From Sterolibacterium sp. (GTDB taxonomy: Bacteria > Pseudomonadota > Gammaproteobacteria > Burkholderiales > Rhodocyclaceae), in the NCBI GenBank assembly GCA_018062105.1, contig JAGOSV010000004.1:1-64000 (forward strand): a stretch of 64,000 nt of DNA, in the 5' to 3' direction. The notes beneath the pieces are model-generated. The model did no database searches and had not been told where the DNA came from. It worked only from the letters and a program-made list of their open reading frames with translations. Of the stretch, positions 26,226-34,615 are shown piece after piece; the stretch's first letter is position 1; each line of letters opens with the position of its first letter. The translations under genes were made by a program, and so were the position numbers.

Positions 26226-27424
26226 ACACCGAACTAGAGAAGCACCAGGATCTGGACGACAACCGCACGATAGACGAAGTGCAACCGTCCGAGCCGACGC
26301 CGGGGCCCTTGTCTGCTACCTCACCTTCTGTTGCACCTGCCACGATATCTGAGGCAGAAACTGCGAGCGAGTCAGACAAGCCGACCAAGGCGCTGAGTCT
26401 AAAAACCAAACAGAAGATCGAGAGCCTCGAGCAGTTCATTGAGCATGCCTATAGCAACCGTCGTGGCCAGCCTGTGAAGCTGGATCTCAAGTTGCAAAAC
26501 ACTCTCGACAAGCAGCCGGATCTAAATGAGGCTGCCAAAGAAAGGCTTCTGAATTTGTTCAACGGCGACAGCTTGCTTCGGGTATCTCGGCAACTCCTGC
26601 TGGCCAGCAAGGAAATCACGGACTCACCCAAGCTGCGTGCTGTGTTGAAAGATTTTGTAAAAATGGCGATGTTACGCCATCCAGCGTTCGAGTCCGAACG
26701 CGTAAAGGCGGCACTGCAAAACCTGCCGGATACGCGTCCGATCGATGCCATGAAAGTGGTAGCCGTGTACGAGCCTGCCGCAGTCGAAGGCACTGAGCCG
26801 TTAAAGCCGGCCGATCTGGAGGAGTCACGACGCAACGCAGTTAACTTGCTGGCGGCATACTTCGCTCTGGATCGCGGCTTAGGGCCGGCTGACTTGACCA
26901 ATTTGCTATTCATCGCCCTCTGGGATCCGGCACAGCAGAAACTGAACGACGACACGGAGCGACTGCGCGCACTGACCGACATTGGAAACACGGCCGGCAC
27001 GGGTGTGGCGGTACAGTGTTTGCGACAACAGTTGAAGGATTCGCACCAAAATTGCGAATCAGCGGAGAGCAAAACTACTGCACTCAAGCAGCAAGTGATG
27101 GAGCTACAGTCTCAATGCGACCAGATGCGTGACCAGTTGGAAAAGCGCACAGCGGAACTAGAGGATCTGCGCGTCAGTTCAGCGCAGGAGCTTGCCGCAC
27201 TATGCGATGACCACGACGCAGGTCGTATGCAGCAAGGTCACGAGTTCGAAAGCCTGCGTGGCCGGTTGATTCAGCGTCTGGAAGAATGCAACGAGATGCT
27301 GGACACCGGCTTGAATGCGTTACGCAAGGAATCACCGTCGCCGCGCGTATCGGTCATGATCCAACGTACAGAAGTAGTGCTAGACACCCTGCGTGACGAA
27401 CTGAACAATTTGAGGGAGGGTTGA
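26222..27424 (+). CDS. Coiled-coil protein of unknown function, third gene of the dynamin/Hsp70 operon
   Basis: A 400-residue protein starting at the ATG that overlaps the preceding stop; the frame is open further upstream from 26189 but that part lies inside the zinc-finger gene. Residues 1 to about 55 are acidic and low in complexity, 60-250 are helical, and about 263-355 form a coiled coil (heptads through LKQQVMELQSQCDQMRDQLE). No family is recognised. Lying four bases before an Hsp70 gene, it could be a co-chaperone or nucleotide-exchange partner in the way GrpE serves DnaK, but it lacks recognisable GrpE motifs. Confidence 0.75.
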   Translation: MNTELEKHQDLDDNRTIDEVQPSEPTPGPLSATSPSVAPATISEAETASESDKPTKALSLKTKQKIESLEQFIEHAYSNRRGQPVKLDLKLQNTLDKQPDLNEAAKERLLNLFNGDSLLRVSRQLLLASKEITDSPKLRAVLKDFVKMAMLRHPAFESERVKAALQNLPDTRPIDAMKVVAVYEPAAVEGTEPLKPADLEESRRNAVNLLAAYFALDRGLGPADLTNLLFIALWDPAQQKLNDDTERLRALTDIGNTAGTGVAVQCLRQQLKDSHQNCESAESKTTALKQQVMELQSQCDQMRDQLEKRTAELEDLRVSSAQELAALCDDHDAGRMQQGHEFESLRGRLIQRLEECNEMLDTGLNALRKESPSPRVSVMIQRTEVVLDTLRDELNNLREG

Positions 27425-27428
27425 GGCA

Positions 27429-29249
27429 ATGGCAGTGGATGAAGTCGTGGTAGGCTTTGACTTCGGGACCACCAACAGCATGGCATCGGTGGTGGTACGC
27501 AATAAGGTCATCACCTTTCTCGATAATGGGCAGCCGATTCCTTCGGTGGTGAGCTTCGAGGGCGGTAAGGTAGAAGTGGGCCGCAAGGCTCACGACAAGC
27601 TCACCAGTGCAGGACTGGGTGTGCAGGGCAGCACGGTGCGTTCGCCTAAGTCCTTGTTGGGACGAGAGGAAGTGTTCATTGAGGGTGTGCGTCGCGATCC
27701 GGTCAAGATGGTCGAGCTAGTCCTCGACCACGTCCGCCAGTTCGCACTGGGGACGCGCGCTGGTCGCAATCTGAAGATGGACCGGGTAGTGGCGACAATT
27801 CCCATCAACATGAACGGCGAACGCCGCGCTTTGCTTCGGCAAGCCTTTCGGCAAGCAGGGATGAGCGTCGTACAGTTTGTGCATGAGCCGCTGGCGGCGC
27901 TCTACGGCTTTCTGCGTTCGGTCAATGACGCGAACGATCTGACCAAACGCTACAACGGCAAGCTGCTGCTGGTTTTTGACTGGGGCGGCGGCACGCTGGA
28001 CCTCACCCTATGCCGCGTACTCGACGGGCTGCTGGTGCAGGTCGCCAATTACGGTACCGAGGAAGTGGGTGGCGACTTGTTTGACGAGGCTTTGCGAAAT
28101 GAGGTTGAAAAGCGTTCCAGTGCAACCCTGGGGCTTGGTTCAGACGTCGAGATTCTTCCCGAGGCACGCAAACGACTGCTGCACGAGTGCGAGAAGGCCA
28201 AGATTCTCTTGAGCGAGCGCAACACCTGGGACGTTTACGTCGATCCATACTATCAGAGTGATACGAATTCTGAGCTGCAAGTAAGCCTGTCGCGCGACGA
28301 TATGCAAGATATCGTGGGCTTTCTCGTGCGTAAGGGGCTGAAATGCATTGAAGAGCTATTAGAGGAACATGGTTATTCCACCGCCTCAATCGAGTTGTGC
28401 CTCGCCACCGGGGGGATGGTGAACATGCCTCTGGTGAGAAACCGACTCGACGAACTGTTTGGACCTGGACGTGTGCATGTCTCACCGCGCAGCGCATCGG
28501 CTATCGCCGAGGGTGCGGCTTGGGTCGCACACGACCAAGCTCGGCTACACCTTGCCAAGAACGTGGAACTGATGCTGGCACGCAACTCTTATATGCCGCT
28601 GATTGAAGCCGGGACTGAAATGCCCATCGAGCGCGAGCAGCGAAAGGTTCACTATTCCTTGTATTGTGTTGATCCCAGCGACGGTTCCGGCAAATTCGCG
28701 TTGGTAAGTCCCCTTCGGGCTGGCCCGCGTGTGTTGCCAGACGATAAACGTAGGGCGTTAGCAAATATGGTGCTCAAAGTGGATGCCAAGGCTCTACCAT
28801 TCCAAGAACGGATTGAGTTAGACATCGTGGTTAACGAAGACTTAGTCCTTGCGGCAAAGGCTTTCTCCACCAATGTGAAAGGCCGTGCCGAAGCTGAAAT
28901 TCACGATTTGGAGTTTGCATTGGCTACGCCAAGCACTCGGGGTGGCTGGTTGAATTCAGACATGCTTACCCATGACAAACACGACATAGCGACAAACTCG
29001 CCCGGAGACTTGGTGATGCGCTCAAACTTGGCCGACAGAGAGGACATCACGCTGGTGCCTGGCGATGTGGTCAAACGCATCGACCCGTATTACTTCGATC
29101 CTGCGAGACATGCGCCAAAAGTGCAGAAGGATGAATATCTGTATTACTGCCCCTGCTCCATCTGTAAGCGACCATCCAATGACCCGCTATGCCAATGCGA
29201 CACTTCGACCAAATCTCGTACTCGGCCAGGAGCGAGGTCATCGGCGTGA
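27429..29249 (+). CDS. Hsp70-family ATPase with short, Cys-rich C terminus
   Basis: A 606-residue Hsp70/actin-fold ATPase. Phosphate-1 is VGFDFGTTNS (8-17), with the catalytic Lys in RSPKSLLGRE (K74) and Glu in HEPLAALYGF (E153); phosphate-2 is VFDWGGGTLDLTL (182-194) and the adenosine motif LATGGMVNMPLV (325-336). The C-terminal half is shorter than in DnaK and has no DnaK-like substrate domain or EEVD-type tail; instead it ends with a cysteine cluster (C574, C576, C579, C588, C590) that could bind metal. It is not the housekeeping dnaK, which would sit with grpE/dnaJ. Last gene of the operon. Confidence 0.9.
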   Translation: MAVDEVVVGFDFGTTNSMASVVVRNKVITFLDNGQPIPSVVSFEGGKVEVGRKAHDKLTSAGLGVQGSTVRSPKSLLGREEVFIEGVRRDPVKMVELVLDHVRQFALGTRAGRNLKMDRVVATIPINMNGERRALLRQAFRQAGMSVVQFVHEPLAALYGFLRSVNDANDLTKRYNGKLLLVFDWGGGTLDLTLCRVLDGLLVQVANYGTEEVGGDLFDEALRNEVEKRSSATLGLGSDVEILPEARKRLLHECEKAKILLSERNTWDVYVDPYYQSDTNSELQVSLSRDDMQDIVGFLVRKGLKCIEELLEEHGYSTASIELCLATGGMVNMPLVRNRLDELFGPGRVHVSPRSASAIAEGAAWVAHDQARLHLAKNVELMLARNSYMPLIEAGTEMPIEREQRKVHYSLYCVDPSDGSGKFALVSPLRAGPRVLPDDKRRALANMVLKVDAKALPFQERIELDIVVNEDLVLAAKAFSTNVKGRAEAEIHDLEFALATPSTRGGWLNSDMLTHDKHDIATNSPGDLVMRSNLADREDITLVPGDVVKRIDPYYFDPARHAPKVQKDEYLYYCPCSICKRPSNDPLCQCDTSTKSRTRPGARSSA

Positions 29250-29296
29250 TGAGTCACAAACTCCCCATCAACCCGGGGGCGTTTCTCTTCCCATGC

Positions 29297-29340
29297 GGTC
29301 ATCGGTCTGCACGGCGGTGACCACTCATTTCGCTCTTTTT
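29297..29340 (+). terminator. Possible terminator of the dynamin/Hsp70 operon
   Basis: GGTCATCG (29297-29304) pairs with CGGTGACC (29315-29322) over 8 bp including one G-U, with a 10-nt loop; a run of five T follows at 29336-29340 after a 13-nt gap. The spacing to the T run is longer than in a standard intrinsic terminator, so the call is weak. It would separate the operon from the converging toxin-antitoxin genes. Confidence 0.3.
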
Positions 29341-29352
29341 GGGGCGCGGGTG

Positions 29353-29778
29353 TCAGTGGGTCTGCAGCCAGTCGGCGAACTCAGCCACCGTCAAGATGGG
29401 GATGTCAAACTGGTTTCGAGCCGCCTGGATGTCGCTGTCGCCACTGACCAGTGCATCGGCCTGAGCCACGGCGGCGAGCACCAGAAAGATCACATCGTCG
29501 GCATCACGAATTTCCGGTAGTCCCTCTGGGGTTGTCTCGATTTTGACGGTTTCCACGAATGGCAGGAATTCTGCAAGCAGTGACTCTTGCTCTTTGTGAC
29601 CTAGCTTGAACTTGGGATAGGCAAGAACGCGCAGTAGTTCGCTGACGGTGTCGCGGCTGGTCAAAGCGATGAAGCGTTTGGCCTGCCAAGCCTCGCGCAG
29701 CCAGGCAAACTTGCCCCGCGAGAAGATCAAGGCTGAAACCAGGCAGTTGGTGTCGAGGACTACGCGCCGGAGGCTCAT
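29353..29778 (-). CDS. PIN-domain ribonuclease toxin (PIN_3 type)
   Basis: A 141-residue PIN-domain protein with the acidic active-site set: VVLDTN (D9), SELLRVL (E47), RDADDVIF (D92, D94, D95) and SGDSDI (D114, D116). The pattern and length fit putative toxin components of the PIN_3 group, which are VapC-like RNases. The ATG at 29778 overlaps the antitoxin stop by four bases; the frame is open slightly upstream, but only within the antitoxin gene. Confidence 0.9.
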   Translation of the reverse strand: MSLRRVVLDTNCLVSALIFSRGKFAWLREAWQAKRFIALTSRDTVSELLRVLAYPKFKLGHKEQESLLAEFLPFVETVKIETTPEGLPEIRDADDVIFLVLAAVAQADALVSGDSDIQAARNQFDIPILTVAEFADWLQTH

Positions 29779-29999
29779 GCGCGCTTTCTGGCCCAAGCGA
29801 TCGCGTCGCTCACGTCATCATGGGTGATACCCAGTTCTTCCAGCTTGGCACGGACGGCGTCAGCTTGCTGTAGGCGAACCGGCGTCAGCACGATCTTGCC
29901 GTCCTGAACGGTGACGTCGTAGTAGTCGGCCTCGCCGACGGTCTGGACGATGGCCTTGGGCAAGGTGACCTGGTTCTTGCTCGTGCGCTTGGCCAGCAT
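29775..29999 (-). CDS. Antitoxin, AbrB/SpoVT (VapB-like) family
   Basis: A 74-residue protein beginning MLAKRTSKNQVTLPKAIVQT, the swapped-hairpin AbrB DNA-binding motif, followed by YYDVTVQDGKIVLTPV. It should bind and repress its own promoter and neutralise the PIN toxin encoded directly downstream. The ATG at 29999 follows a CGGAG ribosome site; a longer open frame to 30206 has no family similarity. This pair lies inside the inverted-repeat-bounded island. Confidence 0.9.
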   Translation of the reverse strand: MLAKRTSKNQVTLPKAIVQTVGEADYYDVTVQDGKIVLTPVRLQQADAVRAKLEELGITHDDVSDAIAWARKRA

Positions 30000-30197
30000 G
30001 GCAGTCTCCGAAAGTAATGAAGTAAGGAGTTCAATTCTAGCCAGTTTCCAGTGTGTTGGCACTGCGCGGGTGAAAAAATCGCATGGTAAGCAGGTCTTTC
30101 TTCGACGCATGCCATGGCTTATCAACGCCGGGCGCCGGGCTCCGTCGGTTGACACGTCCACGTCGGCCGCCGGTCTCCTTGCAGTGACGTAGGTAGC

Positions 30198-30445
30198 CGG
30201 GGTCACCCATTAGCCACTCCCGTCAATAGGGGCGAATAAAAATCTGCGCCGCAAGGCGCACCAATTTATCTTGTCTTACCTTCTGCCCTTGCTCCCCGCG
30301 TAGCGGCACACTTGGTTCTCGATGTATTGGTTGCGCTCAGGCGCACCAGTCACCCATCAGGATCAAGGCCGGCGCGATAGTCTGCGTGCCCCCTGGCGGC
30401 GTCAGCCGCCCCAGAAAACCCTCTGTTCCCCATTGCGTCTAATAG
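30198..30445 (-). repeat. Right 248-bp inverted repeat bounding the dynamin/Hsp70 island
   Basis: Reverse complement of 21529-21776 with three mismatches (near 30300, two bases, and at 30440). It includes the stem TGCGCC (30245-30250), loop GCAA, GGCGCA (30255-30260) and the stem GGCGGC (30395-30400), loop GTCA, GCCGCC (30405-30410), so it may encode structured RNA. The gene-free stretch 30000-30598 otherwise holds the antitoxin promoter region (30000-30197) and a terminator (30530-30561). Confidence 0.9.
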
Positions 30446-30529
30446 TCATCATGTTTGACACAAGTTTTCATCGATTGCTCCTTGTTTGCCATTCGCCCAT
30501 TTTCGCCACACCCGCCCTTCGATAGCAGT

Positions 30530-30561
30530 CAGGGCCGCCGAACTTTCGCCCGGCGGCCCTG
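30530..30561 (-). terminator. Strong hairpin downstream of the FAD oxidoreductase genes
   Basis: CAGGGCCGCCG (30530-30540) and CGGCGGCCCTG (30551-30561) form a perfect 11-bp stem with a 10-nt loop. It lies 38 bp beyond the stop of the leftward oxidoreductase gene, where a terminator is expected. No clean T run follows on the minus strand, so it may act as an RNA-stabilising hairpin or factor-dependent terminator. Confidence 0.55.
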
Positions 30562-30598
30562 TTGCCTTTCTCCTCCTCCTTGTTCTTTCCTGCCTGAT

Positions 30599-32134
30599 TT
30601 ACTCCTTCGCCGGTTCGCCCAGGTAGTCGTTGGCCACTTGCGAGGCGATGTAGCCCGGGCCGCCGAGGATCATGCCGCCGGGGTACATGGAGGCTCCACC
30701 AAGGAACAGGCCGTCGATGGGTGTTTCGCTGCAGGAGCATAGATCGTTCGGGCGCAGGTAACCCAGTTGCAGTGTCGAGTAGGCACCATGCTTGTAGGAG
30801 CCACGGTGCATGGTGGTGAGCTTTTCTTCGATGTCGATGGGGGAGACGGTGCGCTGCTGGACGATTTTGTCCACGCTGGCGTATTGGCGGATGAGGGCCA
30901 GGCAATCTTCGGCAAAGGCCGGGGTGCGGGCGCGCCATTCGGGGTCGTAGGCGACGACGGCTTCGGCGCGGACGACGTGGTGCCCCGGCGGAGCCATGGT
31001 TTTGTCGAACAGCGAGGGTTGGGCGATGTGCAGCCACTCAGGGCCTTGCGTAGTTTTGCTGTCCACGCGGTCGAGGTGGTCGAGCAGTTCGTCTTCGGTT
31101 TCCAGGCCGATGAAGACCGTCATGGCTTCGTTAACCCTTGGGTCCTGCGCCGTGTAAGTAACGCCACCTTCGATGCCCAGATGCAAACCGAACAACGAAC
31201 GCTCTTCCCATCGCCAGTTGTCGACGGCCTGGTGCAATGCAAAAGGGACGTCGTCCTTGGGCAGGAGTTGCTTGAAGGTCTGTACGGGATTGAGGGTGGA
31301 GACGACGGCATCGCCCTTGAACTGGCGTCCGTCCTTGAGCTCGACACCGGTGACGCGGTTGTTGTCCACCAGGATGCGGGTGACTTCGTTCTCGTCGATC
31401 ACCGTGCCGCCGTTTTTCACGAAGACACGATAGATGCCGGAAGACAGGCGATGTGAGCCGCCCTTGACGAAGGCGGCGTCCATCATGCGGCCCAGGTACA
31501 GCGGGTAGAGGAAGCCCAGGGGGTCGGCCAGGTGGATGCCCCAGATTGCCGGGAAGCTGAGCAGGGCCATGCGTACGCGCGGGTGCTTGAAGCCATAGTG
31601 GTCGATGACTTCGATGCAGCTGAGTTCGGAGATTTCCGCGAGTTTCGCACCGACTTCGGTTTCGTTGAATTCAGAAAGCTGGTCGAGCGCGGGCTTGGGC
31701 AGCTCGTAGGTCATGGGGATGAGGTAGTCATCCAGCATGGGCTGGAATTCGTCCCACATGGCCACATAGGCGGCGGCGTCTTCCGGGCTGAATTGGGCGA
31801 TGGAGGCGGCGGTTTCTTGTACATCGCGGGTGAAGATCAGCGAGCTGCCGTCCTTGAAGGGGAAGGCGGCGACGACGTGTGGATAGAGATAGCGCACACC
31901 GAAATTGGCCAGATCGAGGTCTTTCCACGCGGGCATTTTCTCGGCCATGAGGTGGTAGAGCGCATGGAGATTGAAGCGGAAGCCGAAGTATTCGTCGGTG
32001 TTGAGCCCGCCGCCGGTTTCGTGGCGACGCTCAAACAGGGCGACCTTGTGGCCTTTCTTGGCCAGATACGCGCCAGCCAGAAGGCCATTGGGGCCGCCGC
32101 CGATGATGAGTGCGTCAAATTTGGTTTCGTTCAT
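30599..32134 (-). CDS. Phytoene desaturase-like FAD-dependent oxidoreductase (A)
   Basis: A 511-residue flavoprotein of the CrtI/amine oxidase superfamily (COG1233-like). The N-terminal FAD-binding Rossmann motif is [20 protein letters not shown] (GGGPNG, residues 12-17) with the ribose-binding Glu at E35 and HETGGG after it. The C-terminal FAD segment is [20 protein letters not shown]. No membrane segment or signal peptide is evident. The substrate cannot be told: relatives act on carotenoids, retinoids or other hydrophobic chains. It follows a related enzyme gene by 30 bp on the same strand, so the two probably work together. Confidence 0.85.
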   Translation of the reverse strand: MNETKFDALIIGGGPNGLLAGAYLAKKGHKVALFERRHETGGGLNTDEYFGFRFNLHALYHLMAEKMPAWKDLDLANFGVRYLYPHVVAAFPFKDGSSLIFTRDVQETAASIAQFSPEDAAAYVAMWDEFQPMLDDYLIPMTYELPKPALDQLSEFNETEVGAKLAEISELSCIEVIDHYGFKHPRVRMALLSFPAIWGIHLADPLGFLYPLYLGRMMDAAFVKGGSHRLSSGIYRVFVKNGGTVIDENEVTRILVDNNRVTGVELKDGRQFKGDAVVSTLNPVQTFKQLLPKDDVPFALHQAVDNWRWEERSLFGLHLGIEGGVTYTAQDPRVNEAMTVFIGLETEDELLDHLDRVDSKTTQGPEWLHIAQPSLFDKTMAPPGHHVVRAEAVVAYDPEWRARTPAFAEDCLALIRQYASVDKIVQQRTVSPIDIEEKLTTMHRGSYKHGAYSTLQLGYLRPNDLCSCSETPIDGLFLGGASMYPGGMILGGPGYIASQVANDYLGEPAKE

Positions 32135-32164
32135 GATGGTTTCCTGTCGTCTCTATCCCTGACC

Positions 32165-33886
32165 TCAAACTTTCCACTTGTCCGCCACACCCTGATTCAC
32201 CGGGATGTTGCCCAGATTGCCCATGAACCATTCGAAGGGCTGGCTGATCCACCACGACTGGTTGCGAATGCCCAGGTCTTCGGCAATTTCGCAGGCGGCA
32301 ATGTAGCCGGAGGCGAGATGCGTCGCGCCAAAGGGGTGGATGGAGTTGGAAAGGTAGAGATTGGGCACGAAGCTGCGTGACGCGCCATTGACACACACGC
32401 CAGGCAGCGGACGGTTTTCTCCGGCCTGTTCGGGGATGGCCGAGCCGCCGATCATGTTGCCGCGCACCGCCGAAGGATTGGAGTTTTCCTGATCCATCGG
32501 TGTATTGATGTGGCGTTCGATGATGAGATCCTTGAAGCCGGGGGCCATTTTTTCGTAAAGATCGTCCATGGTGTCGGCCAGGGCTTCGCCGAAGCCTTCG
32601 CGCCAGCTGCCCCAGCCGTTGAGTGTCTTGTTACCCCAGCGACGCGGGGCGGGCGGGACGGTGATCCAGGTGGAAACGACGTGATAGCCATCAGGAGCCT
32701 GGGACGGATCAGCCAGAGTCGGATTGAACCAGCCGCCCATGGTCTGCGTCGGCATGATGCCGGACATGACCTGTGCCTGGGCGTTACGCACATCGTCGAT
32801 GGAATCCGGGCCGAAATAGCCGACCCAGCAACGCTGGATGGCCGGATCGTATTCGGCGGATTTGAATACCGGCGCATCCTTCATGGCGTAATACATGCCC
32901 AGGAGCTGCGGGTCGTCGTAGTTGAAATACTTGATGCGCCGCATCCAGTCCGGGCCGATGACCTCTTCGCCCAAGAGTTTGGTGAAAGTCGGCGTGAGGG
33001 TGAGATTGGAGACGATGTTCTTGGCGCGGATTTCCTCGCCGGGCATGAGGGCATCTTCCGAGAGTTTGATACCGACGGCGCGACCATTTTCGACGAGGAT
33101 TTTCGAGACCGGGCAGGTCGTCCAGATATCTCCCCCATGCTTCACGAAACAGCGCACCAGCGCATGATTCAGCGCATGCGAGCCGCCCTTGGCGGTATGT
33201 ACCGCCATGGGGTTCATGCCGCAAAGGCCCAGCACGGTGGGCGCAACACGGCGGTTGAGCGGCCACTGGCCGGTGTACTCGCCCAGTGTCCCCGGCACCA
33301 GGCGCACTTTCTCGGATTCATAGACGAGTTCGAGCAGCTCGAAGCCGGTCATACGCATGACATCGTCGCCGTCGATCGGCAGGCCCAGATGCTTGCACAG
33401 ACCATCGTTCAGTTTGGCAATGCGTTCGGCAAGTGCCATGGTCGGCCGCGAATACTGCATCTGGCCGTTGATTTCCAGAGCCTCCTGCATGTGCATCATG
33501 CCGAATTCCATGATGCGCCCGAGCAGGGCCGCGTCCTTTTCGGAATGCCGCGCCACGCTGGCCATGGTGATGCCCGGGTCGAGTGCCTGCACGGTGTTCG
33601 TGCCATCGGCGTGGGGCATGGCAAACAGAACGTCGGTGCCGAGCAGCTCCAGATTGAATTTTTCCAGCTCCAGATCCGCCATGGGCGGGCTCATCGCCGG
33701 CACCAGCCAGGTGGCATGGGTATTGAACAAGAAGCCGGGACGCCCCAGCTCGATGGTGTCGCAGTGCGCGCCGCACTGGCCACGCGCCTCGAACACACCG
33801 ACCGACAGGCCGGATTTTTGCAGGTAACAGGCTGTGGTCAGGCCGTTAATGCCGCCGCCGATAATGATGACATCGTAATTTTTCAT
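32165..33886 (-). CDS. Phytoene desaturase-like FAD-dependent oxidoreductase (B)
   Basis: A 573-residue flavoprotein of the same superfamily as its downstream neighbour but clearly diverged. The FAD motif is DVIIIGGGINGLTTACYLQK (GGGING, residues 10-15) with E33; the C-terminal end has NLYLSNSIHPFGATHLASGY. The ATG at 33886 has GGAG six bases upstream; the frame stays open to 34180 but that extension has no family character. The central region (VVSTWITVPPAPRRWGNKTL) resembles carotenoid ketolase/CrtO-like members. No other carotenoid gene is nearby, so a carotenoid role is not supported here. Confidence 0.85.
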   Translation of the reverse strand: MKNYDVIIIGGGINGLTTACYLQKSGLSVGVFEARGQCGAHCDTIELGRPGFLFNTHATWLVPAMSPPMADLELEKFNLELLGTDVLFAMPHADGTNTVQALDPGITMASVARHSEKDAALLGRIMEFGMMHMQEALEINGQMQYSRPTMALAERIAKLNDGLCKHLGLPIDGDDVMRMTGFELLELVYESEKVRLVPGTLGEYTGQWPLNRRVAPTVLGLCGMNPMAVHTAKGGSHALNHALVRCFVKHGGDIWTTCPVSKILVENGRAVGIKLSEDALMPGEEIRAKNIVSNLTLTPTFTKLLGEEVIGPDWMRRIKYFNYDDPQLLGMYYAMKDAPVFKSAEYDPAIQRCWVGYFGPDSIDDVRNAQAQVMSGIMPTQTMGGWFNPTLADPSQAPDGYHVVSTWITVPPAPRRWGNKTLNGWGSWREGFGEALADTMDDLYEKMAPGFKDLIIERHINTPMDQENSNPSAVRGNMIGGSAIPEQAGENRPLPGVCVNGASRSFVPNLYLSNSIHPFGATHLASGYIAACEIAEDLGIRNQSWWISQPFEWFMGNLGNIPVNQGVADKWKV

Positions 33887-34013
33887 GAACACTCCAGCGT
33901 GCGAGTCCCTTCGGGTAGCGCACTTCATTGACACAAAAGGAACGGCCACATGGCAACGGGCATCCGCACACCGGATGCCCACTATGCAAACCACTATGCA
34001 AACGATAAACGTT

Positions 34014-34451
34014 TCAAGCCGCTGCTTCGATTTCGGCTTCGATATCCTCGGCAGATTCGACCGCCACCAGACCATTACGGGTGCGGCGCATCGTCTTGGT
34101 CGGCGCATCAAACGGACGCAGGGCGTTTTGCACCCGCTCCTGCACCGTCTTTTGCATTTCGGCACGCGAGGCCAGACCATCCGCTTGATGCTGAGCGCGC
34201 TCTTTGCCCCAGTGATGATGCTTGAAGCGGTTCAGCAAGGCGCGGAACACCGCCTTCAGCGTCTGAGGATGGAAAGCCAGCTTGAAAATCGCCGGGTAAT
34301 CGTCTTCGCAAAAACGGATCGAAAAGTCCCACGTCACCGGATCGCGAATGATGCCCACCACCACCAGCTCATCCCCCTCGACCACGACCTCATACTCACG
34401 GAAGTCCATCACCATCTCACGACGGCCCAGCCCTTTGGATCTCAATCTCAT
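34014..34451 (-). CDS. Small protein of unknown function
   Basis: A 145-residue soluble protein starting MRLRSKGLGRREMVMDFREY. I chose the ATG at 34451 because GGGAGG lies seven bases upstream; a second ATG two codons earlier would place the ribosome site too close, and the open frame to 34628 is otherwise unsupported. The first 60 residues look like a beta-rich domain (EYEVVVEGDELVVVGIIRD), then a helical region and a basic, Arg/Thr-rich tail. I do not recognise a family. It is transcribed away from groESL and towards the oxidoreductases. Confidence 0.65.
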   Translation of the reverse strand: MRLRSKGLGRREMVMDFREYEVVVEGDELVVVGIIRDPVTWDFSIRFCEDDYPAIFKLAFHPQTLKAVFRALLNRFKHHHWGKERAQHQADGLASRAEMQKTVQERVQNALRPFDAPTKTMRRTRNGLVAVESAEDIEAEIEAAA

Positions 34452-34615
34452 GACCATCCCTCCCGAAACAAATTTATATGCCGGTTTGCATGCTTGGCCG
34501 ATGCCCGACCAGCCACCAGTGAATCTCCGGAACCACAGCGACACAATACAACGCAACGACACCATGACAACGCAACCGTGCCATACCGCTGCACCTGTAG
34601 AATACGGAGGGAAGT

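Noticed and set aside
22170..29249. Reading the operon as a housekeeping dnaK-grpE-dnaJ locus
   Set aside because: The Hsp70 lacks a DnaK-type substrate domain, no J-domain HPD motif occurs in the neighbouring proteins, and the first gene is a dynamin-like GTPase.
30599..33886. Carotenoid biosynthesis cluster
   Set aside because: Two desaturase-like flavoenzymes alone do not make the pathway; no phytoene synthase or cyclase gene is nearby.
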